Assembly (NCBI RefSeq): GCF_003576645.1
Contig: NC_044919.1
Coordinates: forward strand, 21,926,478 to 21,990,477
Source of the DNA: Ipomoea triloba
Taxonomy: Eukaryota; Streptophyta; Magnoliopsida; Solanales; Convolvulaceae
Reading direction: 5' to 3'
Length of the DNA: 64,000 bases
How positions within the stretch are numbered: the stretch's first letter is position 1; each line of letters starts with the position of its first letter. The notes under the pieces are model-generated. The model did not search any database, was not told the origin of the DNA, and saw only the letters and a list, made by a program, of their open reading frames with translations. Below are positions 46,031 to 57,472 of this stretch, piece by piece. Made by a program: the position numbers and the translations under genes.

Positions 46031-47095
46031 TCAACCATATTCCTTGGTGGTGGGTAGAAAGCATTTTGGTACCCACATGTTCTTCCATGTAAGCTTATCA
46101 TTTTTCCACTTCGGTTTTGGTTTCATCTTGGCTTTGACCTTTGCCCTTTCATTGTCATCAAGTTCTTCTTTCGCACTTTCTTTTCCATCATTTGTGGCTT
46201 GTCCATCGAATCTCAGGGTAATTTCACCTGAACTAACATCTATTCGTGCACGACAGGTAGCCAGAAATGGTCTTCCAAGAATTAAGGATTCATCGGGATC
46301 ATCATCACCCATCTTACAAACAATAAAATCGACAGGCATAAGAAATTTTCCTATTCTTACTAAAACATCTTCCGCTAAGCCTTCAGGATACCGTGTGGTT
46401 CCGCCAGCTAAACGTAGAGTCAGCCTCGTCGGTTTCAAGCATGGTAAGTTCAATTTCTCAAAGAGATTTGAAGACATGACATTAATAGAAGCACCAAGAT
46501 CAGCAAGAGTGTTTCTAGGTTCCATGTTCTGTATAGAACAAGGAATCAACAAAGCTCCAGGGTCACCCTTCTTTCTGGGGTTTCCCTCAGTCAAGCAAGC
46601 CGAAGATTCTTGGCTTAAACAAGTAAAATTATCACAAATGTCATTCTGAAATAACTCACGGCATTCTTTGTTATTGAAAAATTTTTGGATAAAAGCATTA
46701 ATTGTACCTTCTCGAGCCGTTTCCTTCTCTTTTAAACTTTTGATGTTGTCTCGTGGTAGCTCTTTTTCTTTCGGGCATTCTTCCAAAGTGGTTTTCTCCT
46801 TGTGTTCCTTCATTGATATGGTGCATGAACCGTTCGCATTCTTCAATTCGAGATTAAGACTACACGAGGTAGTCTTGTTTCTTTGGTCATTTACCTTACA
46901 TTGACATGTTCCACAGATAGCATCCATTGGATCACATTTCATATGTGTTTCTTCTTTGGCATCAATGGCATTGACTCTCTCTTTCGGATTGTTTTCAGTA
47001 TAACTCGGGAGTTGTCCGTAGTGGCGATCTGACATCATCTTAAACATTTGAGAGATTTGATTCTCAATTGTCTTAAGTGTGGCCTTAGACTCTTG
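46031..47095 (-). pseudogene. Athila protease region of the gag-PR polyprotein
   Basis: In frame with gag upstream and separated from it by one TGA (47098-47096). The aspartic protease core is DLGASINVMSSNLFEKL, a D-L-G variant of the usual D-S/T-G. It is followed by PTRLTLRLAGGTTRYPEGLA, VRIGKFLMPVDFIV and ILGRPFLATCRARIDVSSGE, as in gypsy proteases. After the protease come a lysine-rich tail and a normal stop; no RT follows. A Cys motif CDPMDAICGTCQC lies before the protease. The clean end after protease suggests a stable RT-less form rather than recent deletion within RT. Confidence 0.85.
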
Positions 47096-48619
47096 TCAAA
47101 GAATAGAAATTTCTTGTCTAATCTCTTGAGTAATATCTTGTTTCAGATTTGCCCGATCATTTTTCAGTTCCATGATCGTCCTTGTAAGTCTTTCATCTAC
47201 TTCATGGATGTCATCCCTCCTTTGTTGAGTAAAATCAAGTTGAGAGTCGTATTGTGGCCTGAACTGGGTCATTTGATTTCCATTTCCTTGGTTTTGATTG
47301 TACATCAGTCTGTTCTTGTCATTCTGTCCATATGCAGGCTTGTTTCCATAGTTGTATTGTCTTTGCGCTTGATATCCGTCATTGTTGCTATTGTTCCAAC
47401 CCTCTCCCTGTTTCCAATTGTTGTTTGATCTTTGGTTTTGTCCATAAGCATTGAAGTTGGAGTTCCTTTGATAATCTACCGCCTCAACTTGTTCAGATGC
47501 AGACGTAGAAGTGCAAATATTGGTGTCATGAGGTCCTCCACAGATATTACAATAAAGTGCCAATGCCATGCAAGGCTTGGGCTTTCCTTCCATTTTTTCT
47601 ACCATAGCTTGTAGCTTTTTGATTTCGTGATTCATTGCTTCGATTTTGGCCTCACTCGCCACTCGATTATCAACTTCATAAATTCCTCCATGATCTCCTC
47701 TTCGTTCATACCAACAGGATGTGTTTTTAGATATTCTCTCGATTAGTTCCTCAGCTTCTTGCAAAGCTAGGGAGACAAAGGCACCGCTGGAGGATGAGTC
47801 AAGCGACATTTTTCCTTCATCTGTCAACCCTCCATAGAATGAGCTAATCATGTCCCATGGGTGCATCAGATCTTGTGGGCATTGCCTTTTAAGAACTTTG
47901 AATCTTCGCCAAGCCTCTCCCAAACTTTCAAGTCTTCCTTGTTTGAATTCTTGTATCAGCCTTCTAATCCTCATAGTTTTTGCAATGGGAAAGAACTCGT
48001 TCATGAATTCACGATGCAACTGTTGCCACGTTCTGAAATGATTGTCGTCTTGGCTTTCCAACCATCGTGCTGCCTCTCCTATAACTGAAAATGAGAATAA
48101 TTTGAGTCGAACTATTTCCTCGCTAACGCCTTCTTGTCTGTACATCCCACATGCTCGTATAAACCTTGTGATGTGTGCGTTGGGATCTTCAGATGGTAAT
48201 CCCGAATATTGACTGTTCTGAACCAGTGTGAGAATAGTTAGATGTACGTGAAAGTTGACATTCTCCATTGGAGGTACATAGATCGAGTTGTGCATGTTAA
48301 AATCCGGAGTCATGTAATCTGCAATTGATCTTTGTGGTTCTTGAGGATTTCTATAATATTCCTCTTCACGATTGTTCTCTTGGTTATTTGCTCTGTTAGC
48401 TTGTGGTTCTTCAATGATTGGTTCTTCATGGTTAATCGGTACTTGTGGATTAATTGGAACTGGGGGTGGATTTGGTATTGTTGTGCCTCTTCCTTGTGGA
48501 TTTCTTGTTGCGCTTGATGAAGCCATTAGTGATCCTTGGGTATTTTTCCTTCTAGTTGCTTTATTAATTTCGGGAATGTAGGGTAGTAAACCTTGATTTC
48601 CTTTTGCTCGCGTGTGCAT
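47096..48619 (-). CDS. Athila gag
   Basis: 507 codons from ATG at 48619. The retrotransposon gag (capsid) region contains YSGLPSEDPNAHITRFIRAC, AARWLESQDDNHFRTWQQLH, REFMNEFFPIAKTMRIRRLI and SLGEAWRRFKVLKRQCPQDL. Downstream is a zinc-knuckle-like CNICGGPHDTNIC, then an Asn/Gln-rich region (GYQAQRQYNYGNKPAYGQND) and a coiled coil. Ends at TGA 47098-47096, beyond which the frame stays open into the protease, so the stop is probably a mutation or a readthrough site. The product would form the virus-like particle. Confidence 0.92.
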   Translation of the reverse strand: MHTRAKGNQGLLPYIPEINKATRRKNTQGSLMASSSATRNPQGRGTTIPNPPPVPINPQVPINHEEPIIEEPQANRANNQENNREEEYYRNPQEPQRSIADYMTPDFNMHNSIYVPPMENVNFHVHLTILTLVQNSQYSGLPSEDPNAHITRFIRACGMYRQEGVSEEIVRLKLFSFSVIGEAARWLESQDDNHFRTWQQLHREFMNEFFPIAKTMRIRRLIQEFKQGRLESLGEAWRRFKVLKRQCPQDLMHPWDMISSFYGGLTDEGKMSLDSSSSGAFVSLALQEAEELIERISKNTSCWYERRGDHGGIYEVDNRVASEAKIEAMNHEIKKLQAMVEKMEGKPKPCMALALYCNICGGPHDTNICTSTSASEQVEAVDYQRNSNFNAYGQNQRSNNNWKQGEGWNNSNNDGYQAQRQYNYGNKPAYGQNDKNRLMYNQNQGNGNQMTQFRPQYDSQLDFTQQRRDDIHEVDERLTRTIMELKNDRANLKQDITQEIRQEISIL

Positions 48620-48797
48620 TCACCTAGTAAAATTATCAATGAAACGAAAATTTCCACAATTGACTAGAAGTAGTCAATTGGGTTAGTAGCAAAAACAAGT
48701 AAAAACAAAACAAAATTAAATGGAATGGATTAACATTTCTCAAATCTAACATTCATGCAATCAAAGTAAACAAAAACATATGACAACCTATTGCTCA

Positions 48798-48815
48798 TCC
48801 CCGGCAACGGCGCCA
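48798..48815 (-). promoter_or_regulatory. Athila primer-binding site
   Basis: TGGCGCCGTTGCCGGGGA on the minus strand, four bases inside the 5' LTR end. The same site is at 63357 in the second element. Confidence 0.9.
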
Positions 48816-48819
48816 TTTT

Positions 48820-50047
48820 TGAGGTTGGAGTTTTGTGAGTACGGTTGAGATCTCAAAAGATATTTATGATAAAACGGAAAGTCTGTGACTCCCCGAGTGT
48901 CAGTCTCGAAGGAGGGACGTGGAGGTGTGTCAAACGTTCGGGAGTTTACTTGATTGGATCATGCATAAGATTCGAGTGTGGTGAAGGGTGATTTGTGAGT
49001 GAGAGTAGTTCATTGGTTGGTTTGAGTGCAAGAGAGAGTAGTAAAATAAAAGTGATTTTGTGAATATGTAAAAGGGGTAGGGATTGGATAGTTCCTCAGC
49101 TTCTTGCAAAGCTAGGGAGACAAAGGCATTTTATCAAAGTTCTAAGAGGAATTTTATCAAACACTTAAGCTACACACTATCCTACTATTCTTAAGAGGTC
49201 CATAGGAACTTTGATTGTGTCAAGCTTCAAATCCTAACTCTAATCAAAGACATGAAAGAGTCAAGAGCTCAATCTCTCATCTAGATTGGCCAAATCCAAA
49301 CAAGATCTCATCAAAACAACAATCAAAAGACAAGAATAGATAATCCATCAACACAAACTCATAGATCCAAAATATAGAAATAAGATCATCACAAAAACAA
49401 TATTCAATCACACAATCCAAATCCCTAGACTAAACTAGCTACTCATAATATGAAATGCAAGCAAAAGCTAATTTAATCCAAGAACAAGATAGCTAAAATT
49501 ATAGAAATGAAATAGAGATCACCTAGAGAGAAGAAGATCTTCAATCCAAGCTTGTTGTCTTCTACAATGGAGATTGATCTAATCTAAAAACTAAGAAAAA
49601 ATGGAGAAAGTTCTCCAAAGGAAAAACTAAGAAAAGGAAAACTAATTTTCTGCGCTCTCCCTCTGAAAATTCATCAAAGGGGTTTAAATAGTCTCCGAAA
49701 TGACAACCCTAGCTGAAATTTGCGCATCACCGTCTCCACATCTCTCACACGCGTGTGAGCGTGCGTGGGAAGCTTCTGGAAAGTTTTCGCGCCTGCTCAC
49801 ACGCGTGTGGCCTTCCAGTTTGGTCCTCCGGGGCTCCGCTCTTGCCTGGTTTGCTCTTTAAGCTCAACTTTTGGTCCTAATTGCTTCCGGGGCTCCTGTT
49901 TTACTTCTTTTAAGCTAAAAATAGCTTTTGTGCATCAATTAGTGATTTTCAAGCATTTACACACATAATTTACTAAGTAAGGATGCTATAGACGCGATAA
50001 AACACCCTAAAATGTGCTTGAAATAAGGGTATCTCGGAGTCTTATCA
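48820..50047 (-). mobile_element. Athila 5' LTR with a gag-derived patch
   Basis: 1228 bp, about 98% like 40355-41681 by eye except one block: 49089-49128 is a 40-bp copy of gag sequence 47744-47783 replacing about 160 bp of LTR. Confidence 0.92.
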
Positions 50048-50052
50048 AGAGA

Positions 50053-50662
50053 TAAGCAGACCAACGGTTTGGGAACTTCAAGTAATGAAAGATCTCAACC
50101 CAAACCGAATAAGGGTCATAAAGGATCAACAGGAAAGACCAGAGTAGCTATTCACAAACCGTCCCTATACACCAGCAATGGAAAGTATAGGAAAGCTACG
50201 AAGAATGGCCGGGTTAACAATATCGAGAGATCACCTAGCTATCTCTCGCAAGGCCATTCCAAGTACAAGAGAAGCTACATTCCATATGATGCGCCTCAAG
50301 GCAAATATGGAAAGTCTGAAATCCATAGAGATAGGAACTCACGGATGAGGGAAGGCAGACACTACCCATCCGATGAGGATTGTTCACAAGAATATGAACC
50401 GTGGAACAAACCTCAATTTCAACGGTACCACGTGACCAAACAGGCCATGAAGGGCATGGTGCGTAAATTCGAGGTTAGGCCTCAACCTAAACTGATTTAT
50501 GCACCTAAAAGGCCCAGAGTCTTTGCTAGCATTCCTTATGATTATCAATCGTATAATGGCTACATTGCACCTAGGCCTGGATTAATGGGCCCAAGGTATA
50601 AATGGATGCCTAAACTCACTAACCAACCAGGAACCAAAGTTTGGGTACCTAAATCTGCTTGA
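50053..50662 (+). pseudogene. SIRE gag, C-terminal part
   Basis: Continues the frame broken at 40354. Basic and tyrosine-rich: NGLGTSSNERSQPKPNKGHK, RSYIPYDAPQGKYGKS, GLMGPRYKWMPKL, VWVPKSA. It stops at TGA 50660-50662, after which pol is in another frame. Confidence 0.85.
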
Positions 50663-52218
50663 TTTGCATGTAGGACACCAGGGACGTATGGTTCATTGAC
50701 AGTGGATGTTCGAGACATATGAAGGGAAATCTAACACTGCTAGAGAACATCCATCCTATCGAAGGTCCCTTGGTGACATTTGGAGACAACGAGAAGAAAG
50801 GACGCACGAAGGCTGTTGGTGAGATCCATAAGAATGAATTGGTGATCAAGGAAGTATCCTACGTTGAAGGACTCAAGTTCAACCTCCTTAGCACGAGCCA
50901 ATTCTGTGATAAGGGCTACAAAGTTATCTTCACCAAAAGCAAGTGCCGGATCATACAAGAGGAATCTCTCAAAGTCGTCCTGGAAGCAGCAAGGAAAGGA
51001 AACATGTACATAGTGGATTGGAGATCTGCCAAACCATCCCTATGCATGCTAGCAAGGAGCAAAGAGGACTTATGTTGGGATTGTCACAGTAAACTCAGTC
51101 ACCTGAACTTCAAAACTATCAACAAGCTTACTAAGAGGAACCTAGTAGAAGGACTGCCCAAAGTTACGTTTCGAAAGGACAAGATTTGTGAGGCATGTCA
51201 ACGCTGCATACAGATCAAATCCTCTTTCAAAACCAAAGCCGAAACATCATCTACTAGACCACTAAGTCTTCTCCATATGGACTTATTTGGCCCAGTAGAT
51301 CCACCCAGCATAAGAGGAAGGAAGTACACTCTTGTGGTAGTAGATGACTACACAAGATTCACCTGGACCATGTTCTTAACCAAGAAAAGTGAGACAAAAG
51401 TTGCCCTACCAAACCTTTTGAGGCAAGTTCAAGTTGAAAAGGATGTCTCGATACTCAAGATTCGGTCAGATCAGGGAGGAGAGTTCGTTAACCAAGTAAT
51501 CGAGAGCTACTGCAACGAGAACGGGATTCAACATCAGTTGTCAGCTGCTCGAACACCTCAACAGAATGGCGTTGCTGAAAGGAGGAACAGAACTCTCAAG
51601 GAAGCTGCAAGGACCATGCTCTCACAAGCCAATATGTCTCAGGGATTTTGGGCAGAAGCAGTCAACACAGCATGCTACACCCAAAATCGGTCCTTGATCG
51701 TGAAAGGAGCTGGAAAGACTCCGTACGAGTTGTGGAACGGGAGGAGACCAAATGTAAGCTACTTCCACACATTCGGATGCAAATGTTATATCCACAATAA
51801 TGGAAAGACTCAGCTAAGAGCTTTTGACGAAAAGGCAGACGATGGAGTATTTCTAGGATACTCATCGACAAGCAAAGCATTCAGAGTCTTCAACAAGCAG
51901 AGATTGGTGGTTGAGGAATCCATACATGTCTCTTTTGATGACGAAGCATCAGCCAATCAACCATCAAAATCAATGGAAGCAGCTAAAAATTCTAAGGAAG
52001 TTCAGCCGGAAACAATCGAGAGATCAGACTTACCTCTCGATGGGAAGCAGTCGATAGTTCGAGACGTAGCAGAACTCCAGTCAGAATCAAACGTTGAAGA
52101 GACTACAAAGAAGAATACTCCTGACTTAGTTGATCCAATCCAAATCATAGATGATCATCCCACATCCCAACCTGCAACCGAGGAGTCAACTGAGGAGCCA
52201 CAACCCGATGTAAGATAG
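50663..52218 (+). pseudogene. SIRE protease and integrase
   Basis: After a frame change and a TAG at 50671-50673 the frame reads VWFIDSGCSRHMKGN, the copia protease active site D-S-G. Then come the GAG-pre-integrase zinc segment (CWDCHSKLSHLNFKTINKLT, CEACQRC) and the integrase core with catalytic D (LLHMDLFGPVDPPS), D (IRSDQGGEFVNQVI) and E (TPQQNGVAERRNRT). The C-terminus runs through GWNGRRPNVSYFHTFG-like sequence and a long acidic linker, to TAG at 52216-52218. The RT frame continues without shift, so this stop is a point mutation. Essential residues are present but the stops prevent a full polyprotein. Confidence 0.93.
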
Positions 52219-53850
52219 CTGAGAAACCACCCTGCTGATCAAGTGATTGGAGATGTACGTGACAAAGTTCGAACCAGATTAGCATACAGAGAAAGCATGC
52301 TTGCTTGTTTTCTATCTCAAATAGAGCCTAAGGTGATCGATGAGGCTCTAAGCGATCCAGATTGGGTGCAAGCCATGCAAGAGAAACTTCATCAGTTTGA
52401 GAAGAACGACGTTTGGGAACTAGTTCCAAGACCTCATCATCATAACGTCATTGGAACAAAGTGGGTCTTCAGAAACAAGATGAATGAGGATGGAGTTATT
52501 GTTAGGAACAAGGCCAGACTTGTTGCCAAAGGCTACTATCAGGAGGAAGGAATAGATTTTGATGAAACCTTCGCTCCGGTGGCACGTCTCGAAGCCATTC
52601 GCATCTTTCTCGCATATGCCGCCTTCAAAGACTTCAAAGTGTATCAAATGGATGTCAAGAGCGCTTTTCTGAACGGACTTCTTGAAGAAGAGGTGTACGT
52701 TGAACAACCTCTGGGTTTCTTGAAGGACGTGGGAGCTGACAAAGTATACAAATTGAAGAAGGCACTTTACGGCTTGAAACAAGCTCCGAGAGCTTGGTAT
52801 GACACTTTATCCTCTTTTCTACTTCAGTGTGGGTTCACCAAAGGCCTAGTGGACAAAACATTGTTTAGAATTAAGGATGGGGATCATATCTTATTGGTGC
52901 AAATCTATGTGGATGATATCATTTTTGGGAGCAGCAATCCAGACTTGTGCGAGAAGTTCTCCAGTTTGATGAAAGGGAAGTTTGAGATGAGCATGATGGG
53001 AGAACTCAATTACTTCCTTGGACTACAAGTAAGACAACTGAAGGAAGGTATTTTCATCAACCAGGAGAAATACACCAAGGATCTGCTCAAGAAATACAAT
53101 ATAGAAGGGAAATCTTCAGTGAAAGTGCCTATGGGAACCTCTCTATGTATCGATGTTGACAGTGAAGGTCGAGAGGTCGATCAGACTACATATCGAGGTA
53201 TCATCGGATCTCTTCTCTATTTAACTGCTAGTAGACCAGATATATCCTTTGCAGTAGGTGTATGTGCTAGATTTCAGGCAAGTCCTAAGGAAAGTTACCT
53301 CAATGCATCTAAAAAGATCCTTAGATATCTCAAGGGTATGCAAAGTGTTGGACTTTGGTATCCGAAAGGTGGATCTTTCGAACTTATGAGATATTCAGAT
53401 GCGGACTTTGCCGATTGCAAAATTGATCGAAAGAGCACATCTGGGACATGTCAGTTTCTAGGTGGAAGACTTGTCTCATGGTTTAGCAAGAAACAACATT
53501 CGATAGCTACAAGTATCGCTGAGGCAGAATATGTAGCAGCTGGAAGTTGTTGTGCTCAAATTTTGTGGATGAAGCAACAATTACTGGATTATGGTGTTGA
53601 ATGTAAAGAATTTAAGATCATGTGTGACAACACTAGTGCCATAGCCATTACTCAAAATCCAGTGTTACACTCAAGGACAAAACATATTGATATCAAGTAT
53701 CACTTCATCCGAGACCATGTTGAGAAAAATGATATAACTTTGGAATATGTTGCAACGGAGGAGCAACTAGCAGATATTTTCACAAAGGCGTTATGTGAAA
53801 ATAGGTTTTCTCAACTAAGGTTAGAATTGGGAATGATAGAATTGGGTTGA
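52219..53850 (+). pseudogene. SIRE reverse transcriptase and RNase H
   Basis: Same frame as integrase after the [99 protein letters not shown] and active site YVDDIIFGS. RNase [61 protein letters not shown] and [20 protein letters not shown]. The frame from 52219 to 53850 is intact. Direct copies lie at 54570 and 56889. Confidence 0.95.
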
Positions 53851-54568
53851 ACGGTCAAATCTTATCTCCTTGTATTAAGTGCCATGAACTGTTTCGCATG
53901 TGAGGGGCGGTTTCATCAACTTTATGGCAGCCTTGAAGTTACACAGCATTGAATGGTCATTCAAATAGCATCTCGTGACTCAACAGTGCTTAAGTTTTTG
54001 GGCTATAAATAGAGGTGTTTCTTCATCAATGCTTGTCATCAACTTCTTCATGGAGAAGAAGAAAGGAAAAGATGATGTACCATTCTGGTATAGAGGAAAG
54101 AAATCGGCAGTTAAGTCCAAAGACTTTCAAGGAGAAAACTATCCATAATCAACGAAGGGTGAACAGATGCGGAGCTTCCTGATAATCCAAGCAAGTATCC
54201 TATTCCCATCTAAGGTGAAAGGATCCCCAAATGCGAGGAGATCTACAATGGTGGGATACTGGAATCAGGAGAAGAGTCTCGTATAAGTGGGACTCCTACA
54301 GCTGCACATTCTGGAAAACGATCTCCCTCAACCAAATGGAGAACCAAGGGAAAGGGAGAAGGAGCCTGTGAGGAGTGCAGCAGCGGAGAGGTAGAGAAAA
54401 ACAAGAAGAATTAGCCACATCTAGTTCTGTAACTAGAATAAATAGGATTTTAGATGGCTAGTTCTTGTTCTAATGTTTGAGACCTGGAGGGATCTCTGTT
54501 GCTTAAAAGGCACCTCTGGGAATCAAATAGTATATTGATTCATATGTAATGTATTTGGAAATCACTAA
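53851..54568 (+). other. SIRE post-pol leader with promoter-like sequence, first copy
   Basis: CTATAAATAG at 54003-54012 resembles a TATA box. About 40 bp on, an ATG at 54050 opens a 32-codon ORF (MEKKKGKDDVPFWYRGKKSA...). No other coding signal. It ends at an N. Confidence 0.5.
54003..54012 (+). promoter_or_regulatory. TATA-like box downstream of SIRE pol
   Basis: CTATAAATAG in GGGCTATAAATAGAGGTG, close to plant consensus. Repeated at 56276 and 57625 in the duplicate copies. Confidence 0.45.
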
Positions 54569-54569
54569 N
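54569..54569. other. Assembly gap (single N)
   Basis: Joins the end of the first SIRE 3' copy to a second copy that restarts at the position matching 52297. Confidence 0.97.
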
Positions 54570-56123
54570 ATGCTTGCTTGTTTTCTATCTCAAATAGAGC
54601 CTAAGGTGATCGATGAGGCTCTAAGCGATCCAGATTGGGTGCAAGCCATGCAAGAGAAACTTCATCAGTTTGAGAAGAACGACGTTTGGGAACTAGTTCC
54701 AAGACCTCATCATCATAACGTCATTGGAACAAAGTGGGTCTTCAGAAACAAGATGAATGAGGATGGAGTTATTGTTAGGAACAAGGCCAGACTTGTTGCC
54801 AAAGGCTACTATCAGGAGGAAGGAATAGATTTTGATGAAACCTTCGCTCCGGTGGCACGTCTCGAAGCCATTCGCATCTTTCTCGCATATGCCGCCTTCA
54901 AAGACTTCAAAGTGTATCAAATGGATGTCAAGAGCGCTTTTCTGAACGGACTTCTTGAAGAAGAGGTGTACGTTGAACAACCTCTGGGTTTCTTGAAGGA
55001 CGTGGGAGCTGACAAAGTATACAAATTGAAGAAGGCACTTTACGGCTTGAAACAAGCTCCGAGAGCTTGGTATGACACTTTATCCTCTTTTCTACTTCAG
55101 TGTGGGTTCACCAAAGGCCTAGTGGACAAAACATTGTTTAGAATTAAGGATGGGGATCATATCTTATTGGTGCAAATCTATGTGGATGATATCATTTTTG
55201 GGAGCAGCAATCCAGACTTGTGCGAGAAGTTCTCCAGTTTGATGAAAGGGAAGTTTGAGATGAGCATGATGGGAGAACTCAATTACTTCCTTGGACTACA
55301 AGTAAGACAACTGAAGGAAGGTATTTTCATCAACCAGGAGAAATACACCAAGGATCTGCTCAAGAAATACAATATAGAAGGGAAATCTTCAGTGAAAGTG
55401 CCTATGGGAACCTCTCTATGTATCGATGTTGACAGTGAAGGTCGAGAGGTCGATCAGACTACATATCGAGGTATCATCGGATCTCTTCTCTATTTAACTG
55501 CTAGTAGACCAGATATATCCTTTGCAGTAGGTGTATGTGCTAGATTTCAGGCAAGTCCTAAGGAAAGTTACCTCAATGCATCTAAAAAGATCCTTAGATA
55601 TCTCAAGGGTATGCAAAGTGTTGGACTTTGGTATCCGAAAGGTGGATCTTTCGAACTTATGAGATATTCAGATGCGGACTTTGCCGATTGCAAAATTGAT
55701 CGAAAGAGCACATCTGGGACATGTCAGTTTCTAGGTGGAAGACTTGTCTCATGGTTTAGCAAGAAACAACATTCGATAGCTACAAGTATCGCTGAGGCAG
55801 AATATGTAGCAGCTGGAAGTTGTTGTGCTCAAATTTTGTGGATGAAGCAACAATTACTGGATTATGGTGTTGAATGTAAAGAATTTAAGATCATGTGTGA
55901 CAACACTAGTGCCATAGCCATTACTCAAAATCCAGTGTTACACTCAAGGACAAAACATATTGATATCAAGTATCACTTCATCCGAGACCATGTTGAGAAA
56001 AATGATATAACTTTGGAATATGTTGCAACGGAGGAGCAACTAGCAGATATTTTCACAAAGGCGTTATGTGAAAATAGGTTTTCTCAACTAAGGTTAGAAT
56101 TGGGAATGATAGAATTGGGTTGA
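54570..56123 (+). pseudogene. Duplicate SIRE RT-RNase H fragment
   Basis: Open frame starting [20 protein letters not shown], same motifs as 52297-53850 ([23 protein letters not shown]). Lacks the upstream polyprotein. Likely an assembly copy. Confidence 0.9.
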
Positions 56124-56887
56124 ACGGTCAAATCTTATCTCCTTGTATTAAGTGCCATGAACTGTTTCGCATGTGAGGGGCGGTTTCATCAACTTTATGG
56201 CAGCCTTGAAGTTACACAGCATTGAATGGTCATTCAAATAGCATCTCGTGACTCAACAGTGCTTAAGTTTTTGGGCTATAAATAGAGGTGTTTCTTCATC
56301 AATGCTTGTCATCAACTTCTTCATGGAGAAGAAGAAAGGAAAAGATGATGTACCATTCTGGTATAGAGGAAAGAAATCGGCAGTTAAGTCCAAAGACTTT
56401 CAAGGAGAAAACTATCCATAATCAACGAAGGGTGAACAGATGCGGAGCTTCCTGATAATCCAAGCAAGTATCCTATTCCCATCTAAGGTGAAAGGATCCC
56501 CAAATGCGAGGAGATCTACAATGGTGGGATACTGGAATCAGGAGAAGAGTCTCGTATAAGTGGGACTCCTACAGCTGCACATTCTGGAAAACGATCTCCC
56601 TCAACCAAATGGAGAACCAAGGGAAAGGGAGAAGGAGCCTGTGAGGAGTGCAGCAGCGGAGAGGTAGAGAAAAACAAGAAGAATTAGCCACATCTAGTTC
56701 TGTAACTAGAATAAATAGGATTTTAGATGGCTAGTTCTTGTTCTAATGTTTGAGACCTGGAGGGATCTCTGTTGCTTAAAAGGCACCTCTGGGAATCAAA
56801 TAGTATATTGATTCATATGTAATGTATTTGGAAATCACTAAATGAACTTAAGGAAATGTTCCAAGTGATATCTTTTGGATGAATCAA
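54570..56887 (+). repeat. Second copy of SIRE RT-RNase H and 3' region
   Basis: Matches 52297-54568 with a constant offset of 2273 and no difference seen by eye, including RT and RNase H (stop at 56121-56123). It then extends 46 bp further. It begins mid-RT without the integrase part. Single-N borders on both sides suggest an unmerged contig rather than a true duplication. Confidence 0.9.
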
Positions 56888-56888
56888 N
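56888..56888. other. Assembly gap (single N)
   Basis: Joins GGATGAATCAA to CTAGATTTCAGGC, which matches 53267. Confidence 0.97.
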
Positions 56889-57472
56889 CTAGATTTCAGG
56901 CAAGTCCTAAGGAAAGTTACCTCAATGCATCTAAAAAGATCCTTAGATATCTCAAGGGTATGCAAAGTGTTGGACTTTGGTATCCGAAAGGTGGATCTTT
57001 CGAACTTATGAGATATTCAGATGCGGACTTTGCCGATTGCAAAATTGATCGAAAGAGCACATCTGGGACATGTCAGTTTCTAGGTGGAAGACTTGTCTCA
57101 TGGTTTAGCAAGAAACAACATTCGATAGCTACAAGTATCGCTGAGGCAGAATATGTAGCAGCTGGAAGTTGTTGTGCTCAAATTTTGTGGATGAAGCAAC
57201 AATTACTGGATTATGGTGTTGAATGTAAAGAATTTAAGATCATGTGTGACAACACTAGTGCCATAGCCATTACTCAAAATCCAGTGTTACACTCAAGGAC
57301 AAAACATATTGATATCAAGTATCACTTCATCCGAGACCATGTTGAGAAAAATGATATAACTTTGGAATATGTTGCAACGGAGGAGCAACTAGCAGATATT
57401 TTCACAAAGGCGTTATGTGAAAATAGGTTTTCTCAACTAAGGTTAGAATTGGGAATGATAGAATTGGGTTGA
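56889..57472 (+). pseudogene. Duplicate SIRE RNase H fragment
   Basis: Open from [24 protein letters not shown] sequence through RNase H to the stop. The RT part is absent because the copy starts at the gap. Confidence 0.9.

Larger units (their letters stand above)
40355..50047 (-). mobile_element. Athila-type (Ty3/gypsy) element without reverse transcriptase
   Basis: LTRs 48820-50047 (5' on the minus strand) and 40355-41681 (3'), flanked by AGAGA at 40350-40354 and 50048-50052. The primer-binding site TGGCGCCGTTGCCGGGGA is typical of Athila. Minus-strand order is gag-protease, a non-coding 1.2 kb, a third ORF, a long non-coding 3' region, and the LTR. No RT, RNase H or integrase is present anywhere, so it is non-autonomous. 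Confidence 0.92.

Noticed and set aside
46044..46649. 201-codon plus-strand frame opposite the Athila protease
   Set aside because: Antisense to recognisable protease motifs; no support of its own.
54570..57472. Recent true amplification of a SIRE RT module as a new tandem gene family
   Set aside because: Single-N joins and no visible divergence favour an assembly artefact.
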